DNA of 7,565 bases from Microcaldota archaeon (GCA_018813975.1 JAHJAQ010000098.1:1-7565), one strand, 5' to 3'; counted from the first letter of the stretch, positions 1-6,953 are shown. Program-made: numbers and translations. The notes: generated by a model not told the origin, from the letters alone.

Positions 1-2
1 GA

Positions 3-86
3 TATCCCCTAAAAGTATATTGGTATGACAGCACTGCACCCATTAAAGTGTGCCGGGTGGATGGTGCGGGATTGTGTATGGCGTGA
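3..86 (+). CDS. C-terminal end of an unidentified upstream protein (5' partial)
   Basis: The third reading frame is open from the window edge to a TGA at 84-86, giving 27 residues that end V-C-R-V-D-G-A-G-L-C-M-A. The stop overlaps the GTG that best starts the next gene (GTGA at 83-86), the same arrangement seen at the last junction of this cluster (ATGA at 5744-5747). The fragment has two cysteines and an aromatic, strand-like stretch (V-Y-W-Y-D-S-T-A-P-I-K-V), which would suit the C-terminus of another exported pilin-like protein, but the family cannot be identified from so little. A short open frame at a window edge can occur by chance; the overlap geometry is the main support. Bases 1-2 belong to the preceding codon. 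Confidence 0.55.
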   Translation, partial: YPLKVYWYDSTAPIKVCRVDGAGLCMA

Positions 87-1372
87 AAAAAGTGAGTTCA
101 AGTCAAAAAGGGCAAGCCGCAGTAGAAACCCTTATGGCGGTTATTGTTATTTTGGGATTGTTATTTGTGGTTTCCTTAATTAGTGTGCAACAACAGCAAC
201 GATCGGATACACTGGAAGAACAAGAAGAAAATGCAAGACTTTGCCAACACATTGCCAATGCCATTGAAGTAGCCAGTAATTTTGAAGGCCAAAGCAATAT
301 TACGATTTACCTTCAAAAACCCGTAACGATTATGGGTAATCTTATTGATATCATTGAAGAAGGAGAATCTTCCGGGGAAGGATACTATTGTTACTATACG
401 GGAATAGTAAAAGATGCCCAAAGCAGCTCACAATCTTTTGGTATTGGAGAGTACACGCTTAGCAAAAACACGGCAAATGAAGTGATGATTGCTTCCGGAC
501 CGTGTATTCCACGAACCTGTGAAAGTATATTCATTGCGCAAGGGGAAGCGTGTGGAACTTATACAGACAATTGTGGCGGAGAAGTTTTTTGTGCCGAGTT
601 AGATCATTTAGAATATTGTCCTGATTGTGATAATATGAATTGTGATGGAGAAGGAGAATGGGTGGTTTGTCCATTAGATTGTGCAACGTATGGCAATGGC
701 GTGTGTGAGCCTGGTGAACACCCGGGAAATTGTTCAGTGGATTGTGAGGTTTGTTATCCGAGTGGAGCGGGAAATGGTATTTGCGAACCGGGCGAGGATA
801 GAACAAACTGTGAACCGGATTGTGGATGTGGAAACGGGATTTGTGAACAAGAATTTGAAGACGCAACCAGTTGTGAAATAGATTGTCATTGCGGAGATGG
901 GGATATTCAATCCGAGTATAATGAAGTGTGTGATTGCGGATTGGAGGAAGAATGCACTCCAACAGAATTGGATGGCACGACCTGTGAAAGCCTTGGTCTT
1001 AGTGGAGGAGAATTAGCCTGTACACCAAACTGTGTGGCTTTTGATACGAGTGATTGTACAACCTGCGTGGATGAGTGTTCTCCAATAGGCTCTTGGCGTT
1101 GTCGTTCTGAAAGCTTCGGAGGTCTTCATAATAATTCCTTAGAGGATAATCTGATTCGGGCAGGATTTTTAGAAGATCCCCCAGATGTAGGAATTGGAGA
1201 CGATGACGAAGTAACATCAGGAGATCTCTATTATCAAATTTGCGGTTATTATGATGCGGATAGTTGTTTGGAATGGAGTATTATTTCCATGTGTCCGCGC
1301 GGCCAGGTGTGTAATGCCAGTGCACGTATTTGTGTGCCTGATGGCTTTGGGGGACTAAGCAGTCGAACCTAG
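83..1372 (+). CDS. Cysteine-rich class III signal peptide (pilin-like) protein
   Basis: Probable exported subunit displayed on a pilus-like fibre or anchored in the membrane. From GTG 83 it has 429 residues: M-K-K-V-S-S-S-Q-K-G, then Q11-A-A-V-E15 and a hydrophobic helix to about residue 35. This fits the archaeal class III signal (cleavage after G10, Glu at mature position 5). A Gln/Glu-rich helix and a small globular region follow (about 36-138). Residues 139-429 form a mosaic of cysteine modules: C-G-T-Y-T-D-N-C-G-G (157-166); three G-N-G-x-C-E-x repeats (204-221, 230-247, 250-268); a C-E-S-L-G-L-S-G-G-E-L-x-C module (301-325); and a final D-E-C-S-P...C-L-E-W...G-Q-V-C module. There are about 39 cysteines in all, pointing to a disulfide-stabilised extracellular protein. 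I chose GTG 83 because it overlaps the upstream stop and gives a normal short basic leader; GTG at 50 or 74 is possible but puts odd residues before it. No strong ribosome binding site is seen, as expected for coupled translation. An adhesive or structural role is inferred. Confidence 0.88.
   Translation: MKKVSSSQKGQAAVETLMAVIVILGLLFVVSLISVQQQQRSDTLEEQEENARLCQHIANAIEVASNFEGQSNITIYLQKPVTIMGNLIDIIEEGESSGEGYYCYYTGIVKDAQSSSQSFGIGEYTLSKNTANEVMIASGPCIPRTCESIFIAQGEACGTYTDNCGGEVFCAELDHLEYCPDCDNMNCDGEGEWVVCPLDCATYGNGVCEPGEHPGNCSVDCEVCYPSGAGNGICEPGEDRTNCEPDCGCGNGICEQEFEDATSCEIDCHCGDGDIQSEYNEVCDCGLEEECTPTELDGTTCESLGLSGGELACTPNCVAFDTSDCTTCVDECSPIGSWRCRSESFGGLHNNSLEDNLIRAGFLEDPPDVGIGDDDEVTSGDLYYQICGYYDADSCLEWSIISMCPRGQVCNASARICVPDGFGGLSSRT
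692..886 (+). repeat. Three tandem G-N-G-x-C cysteine-rich repeats
   Basis: Three copies lie at 692-745, 770-823 and 830-886, encoding residues 204-221, 230-247 and 250-268 of the first pilin-like protein. The shared pattern is G-N-G-(V/I)-C-E-x-(G/E), about eight residues, then C-x-x-D-C. Copies 1 and 2 keep P-G-E; copy 3 has Q-E-F and one extra residue. A fourth, more diverged C-G-D-G start follows at residue 270. Similar modules occur in secreted proteins of several bacteria and archaea. The D/N-G-x-C...G-E arrangement could bind calcium, but that is inference. Copies differ at many codon positions, so this is an old protein-level repeat, not a recent DNA duplication. Confidence 0.85.
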
Positions 1373-1420
1373 CTAAAACGCACCAAACCATTTTTTGTTT
1401 GAGGCGGGAAATTGGTTTTT

Positions 1421-2053
1421 ATGAAAGCGAATTCAAAAGGCCAAACTGCAATGCTAGAACTATTAGTTGGTTCGTTGCTGGTGCTGATTGTGCTTATTGC
1501 AATATTAAATTCATTTGAATCTACTTTTAGTAGCGCCCAAGCCCAAGGACAGTTTGTAGAAATACAACAAGCCAGTGCTCGAGCCTTACAAGGATTAATT
1601 CGAACCACGGGTTTAACCACAGAACAAAAAAGTGCTTGGGAAGAAGATGCAATTAGTATTGAGAATGTGCAAACAATTGGCTTGGCCAAAAGACCATCGG
1701 TATTAAGCGAAGCCAAACTTCTAAAGTTTTTAGAATTCGCGAATTTTGATTCAGAAACACCGGAAAGTTATTATAAAACCAAAGAAAAAATTGGATTGGG
1801 AAAATACGATTTTTCCGTGAGTGTTCTGGTGCGAGAAGGGGTTAGAGATAAAGAAGTAAAAGCGCAAACTAGTGAATCGTTTTTAGAAATGGGCAAAAGC
1901 GATGCGGATATGAAGGGAATTGGTTTTTCTTCGATCATAATAGAACGAGCTGTCCTATTAGATGCTGGAAAATATAACAGTTCGGAAGGAGAAGAAAAAA
2001 TAATTAATTATGATCCGGTAATTTTTAGGTTGAAGGTTTATGCCAGCCAATAA
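1421..2053 (+). CDS. Class III signal peptide (pilin-like, TadE-like position) protein, cysteine-free
   Basis: A 210-residue pilin-like protein. The leader M-K-A-N-S-K-G7 precedes Q8-T-A-M-L-E13, and a strongly hydrophobic helix runs to about residue 31. This matches archaeal prepilin signals, although the acidic residue is at mature position 6 instead of 5. A polar helix rich in Gln, Ala and Ser follows. The middle (about 70-140) contains W-E-E-D-A, then I-G-L-A-K-R-P-S-V-L-S and I-G-L-G-K-Y-D-F, a layout I recall from pilin-like proteins of DPANN archaea; that recollection was not checked by search. The protein has no cysteine, unlike its neighbours. The start at ATG 1421 gives a basic leader; an in-frame TTG at 1412 sits only 3 bases after the GAGGCGGG at 1401-1408 and would add M-V-F. 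Its stop overlaps the next gene by 14 bases, implying coupled translation. It is likely a minor or core pilin-type subunit. Confidence 0.87.
   Translation: MKANSKGQTAMLELLVGSLLVLIVLIAILNSFESTFSSAQAQGQFVEIQQASARALQGLIRTTGLTTEQKSAWEEDAISIENVQTIGLAKRPSVLSEAKLLKFLEFANFDSETPESYYKTKEKIGLGKYDFSVSVLVREGVRDKEVKAQTSESFLEMGKSDADMKGIGFSSIIIERAVLLDAGKYNSSEGEEKIINYDPVIFRLKVYASQ
2027..2042 (+). promoter_or_regulatory. Ribosome binding site inside the preceding gene
   Basis: AGGTTGA at 2027-2033 lies 6 bases before ATG 2040 and resembles the archaeal GGAGGTGA consensus with one extra base. It supports ATG 2040 as the start of the VWA protein even though this lies inside the preceding gene. The residues encoded from here (M-P-A-N-K-G) give a normal class III leader. 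Confidence 0.5.
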
Positions 2054-5000
2054 AGGATTTGCCATTGCATTGGACGCCCTTATGGCGATTATTCTAGTAA
2101 CCACTATTATTATTTTTTTGAGCCAACAGCCCTTACACTCTTTTCCAACCATTGATCATAGTCAACGCTTAAAACAAGAAGTGAGTGACGCGTTTACCAC
2201 ACTGGAAAACAGCGGTATTCTAAACGAAATTCTGGTTAATCAAGTATTTGATGAAATCACAAGTGCCCAAAAAATATTTGATGGTATTATGCTCGGGACC
2301 GGAGAAGGTACATTAGGGGCTAAAAGTTTAGTGCCCAAAAACATAGCACTCAAAGTACAAGTTCAAGAGTTTGAAAGCAGTGATCTCCAACCGTGTCAGG
2401 GCAACCCAAGCTTTGAAAATTGTTTTACGGAAGGACATGTTTCCACTTATATTGACCCAGACTTTGCTGCAGTTGAGATTCCGGACGGCGCGGATATTGT
2501 ATACGGCAAAAGAATTATTGCCAAAAAACAGCCCGGAACGGGAGAACCGGGATCTGGCGGTCAAATCTATTGTGAACTTAGTGGAATTCAAGGAGAATTG
2601 GATGAAGCCAATTCTTCTTTTGATGCCGGACTTTCAATTGCATGGTTGGCGGAAGAAGAACCGGAAATAGAATTCAGGGCAACGGCTTACCAGGATTTAA
2701 TGCAATGTGTTGAAGGAAGAACTCCAAGCAATCCACCACCCAATGATCCGCCCAGCGATTACGCGGATTTTTCAAATGTAATGATTTCAGCGCGCAACGA
2801 AACAAGAAACCCATTAGATGTTTTTTTGGTACTGGATCAAAGCGGGAGCATGTCCATGTATGACATGATATTACAAACCAACGAAGGCAGTTTTAATGAT
2901 GGCACGTGCGAAGAAGGAGCTTGTTATTCAACCAACCAAGGCATTCAAACCAATTGCGGTTGGCCTCAAGTCATGTCACCGCAAAGTGAATGTACTACTA
3001 CTCTTTCACCCTATTATACCAATGCGCATGAAATTACCAGTAACTGGACTTTGAGTGAAGCCGTATACAATGCCATGGCATCAGAAAATGGCGGTAGGCT
3101 ACGAATTATTCAGCCACCAACCAATGTGCCGCAAGGATATTGCGGATACTGCACTGCGGGGTATGGCAGAAGAACCCCTATTATTCGTGCTTGGCGCAAT
3201 TCTGATGAAAGACCCATTCAGCATGATCACTCAATATCCAATAGAGGGTATTTTAACCGTTCAGCCGATGGAACCTATGTTCCATTAGCAATGGGGGATA
3301 CTTTTAGAATTGAAAGTTGGAATTCAGACCCATCCAGTATGAGCGCGTACATTGCAATAGACCCGGACAATATTTCGCATGGCACTATAGAGGATATTGG
3401 TCCAACCGGAGAAACTCAAAATTGCGAGTATACCTTTCCGGCAGAATGTACTGCAGATCAGTGCGGAGATTACAAAAAATTTGCACGGTTTGAGGTTCCC
3501 AACGATTTTCCCATTACATCTGATTTCCCGTCCATGTACGCGTATCATTACTTGTTTTTTGATGCGACAACACAAGGCTGCTTACCGGAAATGGCTTCTG
3601 TTTTCACGCCGGCTGGTGGCGGCACACCAGTGGTAAATACCGTCACATATCACCAGTATCCCGCGCCCGTTTCCTATGCATATATTCTGTTTAAGTCCGA
3701 TGTATACAACTGGTATACTTATGCAGCAAATCCACCCTATCTCAATTTTTTGCCCGACGGAACCTATGATTTTTATGTGGCTACTGACACTACTCTAACC
3801 AACGTGAATAACAAAAGTCGTTTGTGGTATTTTGTAGAAGAACTTTTTGCACACCAAACATTTCCAGAGGCCGGCTTGTGTGATGGTGCTACTTGTTATT
3901 ATGTGACTAGTGATCCAGCTAATTGTCCATACTATGCTACAGATGTACCTGATTTTTATGTTCCTGGTGATTATTTATACACGGGTTCCGAAGCACAAGT
4001 ATTGGATGTTTTTTCACTTCCCGAAAACAGTTTTTTTCGCGGGTTGCGCGTGGAAAATACCTTTTCCAATTCAGCGAGTGGCGGTTGTCCCCGATCTTCT
4101 AGCGGATTAACCACTGCTTTGCCAGGAGACGATTCTAGTCATGTAATAACATATAACAAACCAGGCAGTGGCTCTCGAACATACACACATGGCGTGAATA
4201 TTGGTGATAAAATAAATTATGTTCAAAATAATATTGATTGGACACCGCCCTTGCCTGCTGGAGACTACAAATCGTGGGGATGGTCCGATAGCATCACTGA
4301 TTTTTCGGTTCAATGGTTACAACAACGCGTGGATGCCGCCCAAAACGCTGCGGGAAATTTTATTGATTATGACAGTTGGAAAGAAGAAGACACCATTGGA
4401 ATTATGGCCTATTCAGATGGTACGGAAACACTACACCCCGCCATTCCGATTGATGCGACTGCCCGACTTAGTCTTAAAGAAAGCTTGAACAACCTTACCC
4501 CAAATGGACAAACCTATACTGCTAATGCCATTGTAACGGCAAGCGAGGCCTTGTGTCCCGGTACTACTTGTGACCCTGAAAGAAGCAAGTCTATTGTATT
4601 ATTGAGTGACGGCCTTGCAAACCTGCCTGATCCCGGAACCCCCACTCAGGACGCTATTGACGCGGCACAAGCCGCATTTGACAAAGGAATTACCATTTAC
4701 ACGATTGGATTTGGAGAAAGTGTTATTGACTGTGAGGGAGAAGTGTGCATTTGTAATCAAGAATTAAGAGACATTGCATATTATGGTGGGGGAGAATGTT
4801 ATCCTGCGAATGATCCGGAACAACTCGCGGACATTTATACCTTGATTGCTGCGCAAATCCAACAAGCACTTGGAACCAGCAATGTTGAAATGCCATTGTA
4901 TACCGGAACCCTCATTCAAAATCCACAGTGTTCGGAAGGAACAGGAGCCATTTGCCCTGGAGACGATTGTTGTCCGGGTGGAATTTGGCTTCGTGATAAT

Positions 5001-5747
5001 GAAACCGGTAGTGAAACAAACTGGCAAAATTTGAGCAGCATTATTCCTGGATTTAACCCTGACACCAGTTGGTATGCCGTAACTGGAGACGAATCAGTCA
5101 TATTCAAAAACGCGATACTAAACCAGATTGGTGGTTGGTGGGATGCTAATTTTAGTTTGGGAGTTCCCTGTCAAAACACGCGTTGTTATGATAAATTATT
5201 GATTCCGCACCCCGATACGCACATTCAAACACCGGATTTCACTATTCCATGGCCGATAGATGATGATACCGGATTGGTCGAACAAGTAGACCTTACGATT
5301 ATGATGCGAGACTTGGGAATACAATTTTCACAAGGAACTATTTTAGATTCATTTACCACTCAATTTGAAATGGATCTTTCCAATCGAGCCACTTTAGACA
5401 TTGATTTTTCCGGCTTTCAATCTACAGAATGCACCACAATGGGACAACTTGAAATTCGGTTTTTTAAAGATGTTCCAGAACCACCCGACTATGATAGCAC
5501 AGACCCCGAACCATTTGCACAGAAGTGCATCACACCATCGGAGACACTCTCAACAGGAGAATATGATCTTCTTCCTGTAACGGTTAGTGGAGGAGCGTAT
5601 CAAGGATATATTTACGCGGTTATTGATCCCGCTGATGCGAGCAATCCAATTCTAGAATGTGAAGAAAATAATTGGGACAAAATTTATTGTTTTTCCTCTC
5701 CAACCGAAAAATATTATCTTATTGAATACTGGGGGTGGCTGCGATGA
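2040..5747 (+). CDS. Pilin-like VWA-domain protein with a large insertion; putative tip adhesin
   Basis: A 1235-residue exported protein, probably an adhesin carried at a fibre tip or cell surface. M-P-A-N-K-G6 precedes F7 and a hydrophobic helix to about residue 28, a class III-type signal with Asp at mature position 6. Residues 30-225 form a pilin-like and linker region containing L-E-N-S-G-I-L and L-V-P-K-N-I-A-L-K-V. A proline-rich hinge follows (226-241). The VWA domain starts with D-V-F-L-V-L-D266-Q-S268-G-S270-M. It resumes at helix W759-L-Q-Q-R-V-D-A-A-Q, strand D-T-I-G-I-M-A-Y, N-G-Q-T825 and S-I-V-L-L-S-D857-G, and ends near residue 943. The five metal-coordinating (MIDAS) positions are therefore all present. 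Residues about 275-757 are an insertion between strand 1 and helix 1, cysteine-containing and apparently beta-rich. Residues 944-1235 are a further cysteine-bearing, beta-type domain with a C-P-G-D-D-C-C cluster. At least ten N-x-S/T sites occur. Analogues by architecture are TadG, PilY1 and the streptococcal tip pilin RrgA, whose VWA is also interrupted by insertions. Ligand and function are inferred. Confidence 0.92.
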   Translation: MPANKGFAIALDALMAIILVTTIIIFLSQQPLHSFPTIDHSQRLKQEVSDAFTTLENSGILNEILVNQVFDEITSAQKIFDGIMLGTGEGTLGAKSLVPKNIALKVQVQEFESSDLQPCQGNPSFENCFTEGHVSTYIDPDFAAVEIPDGADIVYGKRIIAKKQPGTGEPGSGGQIYCELSGIQGELDEANSSFDAGLSIAWLAEEEPEIEFRATAYQDLMQCVEGRTPSNPPPNDPPSDYADFSNVMISARNETRNPLDVFLVLDQSGSMSMYDMILQTNEGSFNDGTCEEGACYSTNQGIQTNCGWPQVMSPQSECTTTLSPYYTNAHEITSNWTLSEAVYNAMASENGGRLRIIQPPTNVPQGYCGYCTAGYGRRTPIIRAWRNSDERPIQHDHSISNRGYFNRSADGTYVPLAMGDTFRIESWNSDPSSMSAYIAIDPDNISHGTIEDIGPTGETQNCEYTFPAECTADQCGDYKKFARFEVPNDFPITSDFPSMYAYHYLFFDATTQGCLPEMASVFTPAGGGTPVVNTVTYHQYPAPVSYAYILFKSDVYNWYTYAANPPYLNFLPDGTYDFYVATDTTLTNVNNKSRLWYFVEELFAHQTFPEAGLCDGATCYYVTSDPANCPYYATDVPDFYVPGDYLYTGSEAQVLDVFSLPENSFFRGLRVENTFSNSASGGCPRSSSGLTTALPGDDSSHVITYNKPGSGSRTYTHGVNIGDKINYVQNNIDWTPPLPAGDYKSWGWSDSITDFSVQWLQQRVDAAQNAAGNFIDYDSWKEEDTIGIMAYSDGTETLHPAIPIDATARLSLKESLNNLTPNGQTYTANAIVTASEALCPGTTCDPERSKSIVLLSDGLANLPDPGTPTQDAIDAAQAAFDKGITIYTIGFGESVIDCEGEVCICNQELRDIAYYGGGECYPANDPEQLADIYTLIAAQIQQALGTSNVEMPLYTGTLIQNPQCSEGTGAICPGDDCCPGGIWLRDNETGSETNWQNLSSIIPGFNPDTSWYAVTGDESVIFKNAILNQIGGWWDANFSLGVPCQNTRCYDKLLIPHPDTHIQTPDFTIPWPIDDDTGLVEQVDLTIMMRDLGIQFSQGTILDSFTTQFEMDLSNRATLDIDFSGFQSTECTTMGQLEIRFFKDVPEPPDYDSTDPEPFAQKCITPSETLSTGEYDLLPVTVSGGAYQGYIYAVIDPADASNPILECEENNWDKIYCFSSPTEKYYLIEYWGWLR
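5731..5746 (+). promoter_or_regulatory. Ribosome binding site that fixes the fourth start
   Basis: GGGGGTGG at 5731-5738 lies 5 bases before ATG 5744 and contains the archaeal GGTG core. It favours ATG 5744 over the in-frame GTG at 5735, which lies within the site itself. The ATG also overlaps the preceding TGA (ATGA at 5744-5747), a typical coupled junction. Confidence 0.65.
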
Positions 5748-6847
5748 ATCAAAAGGGCGTTTTTTTAACACTCATGGTTTTTTTTGTGGCCATTGTAGCG
5801 GTTACTTTAGCGATTAGCAGTGTGGGCATGGAAAAAGAACGCGAATCCCTGCTGCCCGAGAGCACAGCACGCTATGTAGTGGACGAACAATTTGAGCAAA
5901 TTTACTACGATATTGAAAACTTATTGGTAAATCCAAAACGCTCTCAAAGCAAAAGCCGAAATTTATTGTTTGAGTATACCTTAGAAGCAGACAATGTGAT
6001 TTGGTTGGAACAATCCTTGCCCATTACAGGCCAAAAATTTGACGAGTTTAACAATTATTTAAACAAGTACGCGCTTTTTTCAGGACACTGGGATAAAAAA
6101 ACGAGTATCGAAACGACCTTTAATTTTCAAAGGCTCAAAAATACGTTTTGGGGGGGCAGCCAACGCTGGCCGGTATACAAGTACATTCTTTTTCCCCAAT
6201 GCATTGTCTACGAACTGAATTATCAAGAATATAATACTGCCGGCAAGCGCATTATGAGCTTGGAAAAAGGAACGGAAGAAAACAACTGTATTTTTAACCG
6301 AACCACAAACGCCACAACAAACTTTGAAAAGCGCATTCGAAAGGCGGAAGTGCGCATTGATTCCGATGCGGGACTAATAAGCAATTTTTCGTGCACGGGT
6401 TCGTTTAGCGGTTGTCCCAAAACGGTATTTAATTCAATCAATCCGAGGCCTTATGCAAAACTGGAATTCTATCAAGGCGACACTTTGATTGATTGGGTGG
6501 GAGAGCATTTTGATCCGAAAGCAGATTCAGAAAACAAAATTTCGTTTCGATTAGACGATGGAAGTTTAGAAGATCAAAACGTGACTTTCAGTGGGAACTC
6601 AGATCAAGATCCCATTGCCCGAATCGATTTGAGTGGCGCCCTAACCAGCACTAAAACCACGGCCGGCATTAAACTATCCCTCATAGAACCACCCACTTCC
6701 TTTGTATTAGAAGGACTCTCTATAATAGTAACCCATCCGGGATTCGGGGTTAGGCGGTTATCTCAAATCGATGAACAAATATTCTATTGCGGTGATGGTT
6801 TTTGCGATTCCGGCGAAGAGGGAACCTGTTCTTCAGATTGCCCATAA
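5744..6847 (+). CDS. Pilin-like protein with C-terminal cysteine-rich repeat
   Basis: A 367-residue protein, the last of the four-gene cluster. The leader M-N-Q-K-G5 precedes V6 and a hydrophobic helix to about residue 24, so it is prepilin-like. It has no acidic residue near mature position 5 (V-F-L-T-L-M). Residues 38-140 look helical and polar (V-D-E-Q-F-E-Q-I-Y-Y-D-I, then Q-S-L-P-I-T-G); residues 140-345 look beta-rich, with paired cysteines (S-C-T-G-S-F-S-G-C-P near 210) and N-glycosylation-type sites (N-R-T, N-A-T, N-F-S, N-V-T). The chain ends with one C-G-D-G-F-C...G-E-E...C-S-S-D-C-P repeat (349-367), the same module repeated in the first gene of the cluster, which ties both to one system. 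Lacking Glu5 is a known property of initiating or tip pseudopilins such as GspK, so a priming role is possible. I do not recognise a named family with certainty. An alternative is a simple membrane-anchored surface protein. Confidence 0.87.
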   Translation: MNQKGVFLTLMVFFVAIVAVTLAISSVGMEKERESLLPESTARYVVDEQFEQIYYDIENLLVNPKRSQSKSRNLLFEYTLEADNVIWLEQSLPITGQKFDEFNNYLNKYALFSGHWDKKTSIETTFNFQRLKNTFWGGSQRWPVYKYILFPQCIVYELNYQEYNTAGKRIMSLEKGTEENNCIFNRTTNATTNFEKRIRKAEVRIDSDAGLISNFSCTGSFSGCPKTVFNSINPRPYAKLEFYQGDTLIDWVGEHFDPKADSENKISFRLDDGSLEDQNVTFSGNSDQDPIARIDLSGALTSTKTTAGIKLSLIEPPTSFVLEGLSIIVTHPGFGVRRLSQIDEQIFYCGDGFCDSGEEGTCSSDCP

Positions 6848-6883
6848 AACCTTAAAATAGCCTGAAAACCGCCCAAAAACGAG

Positions 6884-6895
6884 ATTTCTTCTTTT
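6884..6895 (+). terminator. Possible T-rich transcription terminator
   Basis: The tract ATTTCTTCTTTT lies 37 bases after the last stop of the cluster and just before the next promoter. Archaeal RNA polymerase terminates at T-rich tracts in the coding strand without needing a hairpin, and no stable hairpin is visible here. The tract is broken by two cytosines, so the call is weak. Confidence 0.3.
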
Positions 6896-6901
6896 ACATA
6901 A

Positions 6902-6910
6902 TTTATATTA
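6902..6910 (+). promoter_or_regulatory. Archaeal TATA-box promoter for the downstream gene
   Basis: TTTATATTA is a close match to the archaeal TATA box and sits in an AT-rich stretch between the two transcription units. Transcription would start about 25 bases downstream, near 6930-6935, giving a leader of roughly 20 bases before ATG 6954. A weak AGGG at 6942-6945 lies 8 bases before the ATG. No clear repressor site is seen. Confidence 0.6.
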
Positions 6911-6953
6911 AAAAGAATGTCTTATTTAGTGCAAGGCAAAAAGGGTTTTAACA

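Noticed and set aside
12..75. tRNA-like stretch: a D-arm-like AGTATATTGGTATGAC followed by a GCACT/AGTGT stem and GGTGCGGG.
   Set aside because: The intervening loop is 11 bases instead of 7, there is no GTTCRA T-loop, and no CCCGC to close the T-stem. The same bases form an open frame that overlaps the next start codon neatly.
531..962. A 143-codon His/Asn-rich open frame on the minus strand.
   Set aside because: It lies wholly inside the cysteine-rich gene and its composition is the mirror of the repeated TGT/GAA/GGA codons; it has no ribosome binding site or recognisable motif.
1384..1401. Small hairpin CAAAC-(8 bases)-GTTTG between the first and second genes, with a T-run in its loop.
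   Set aside because: The stem has five mostly A-T pairs and would be weak; no termination is expected inside a co-transcribed cluster, and the T-run alone is too short to call.
3055..3288. Plus-strand 77-codon frame inside the VWA gene.
   Set aside because: It is an alternate frame of a clearly coding region with continuous protein logic in the main frame; no frameshift is needed to explain the VWA protein.
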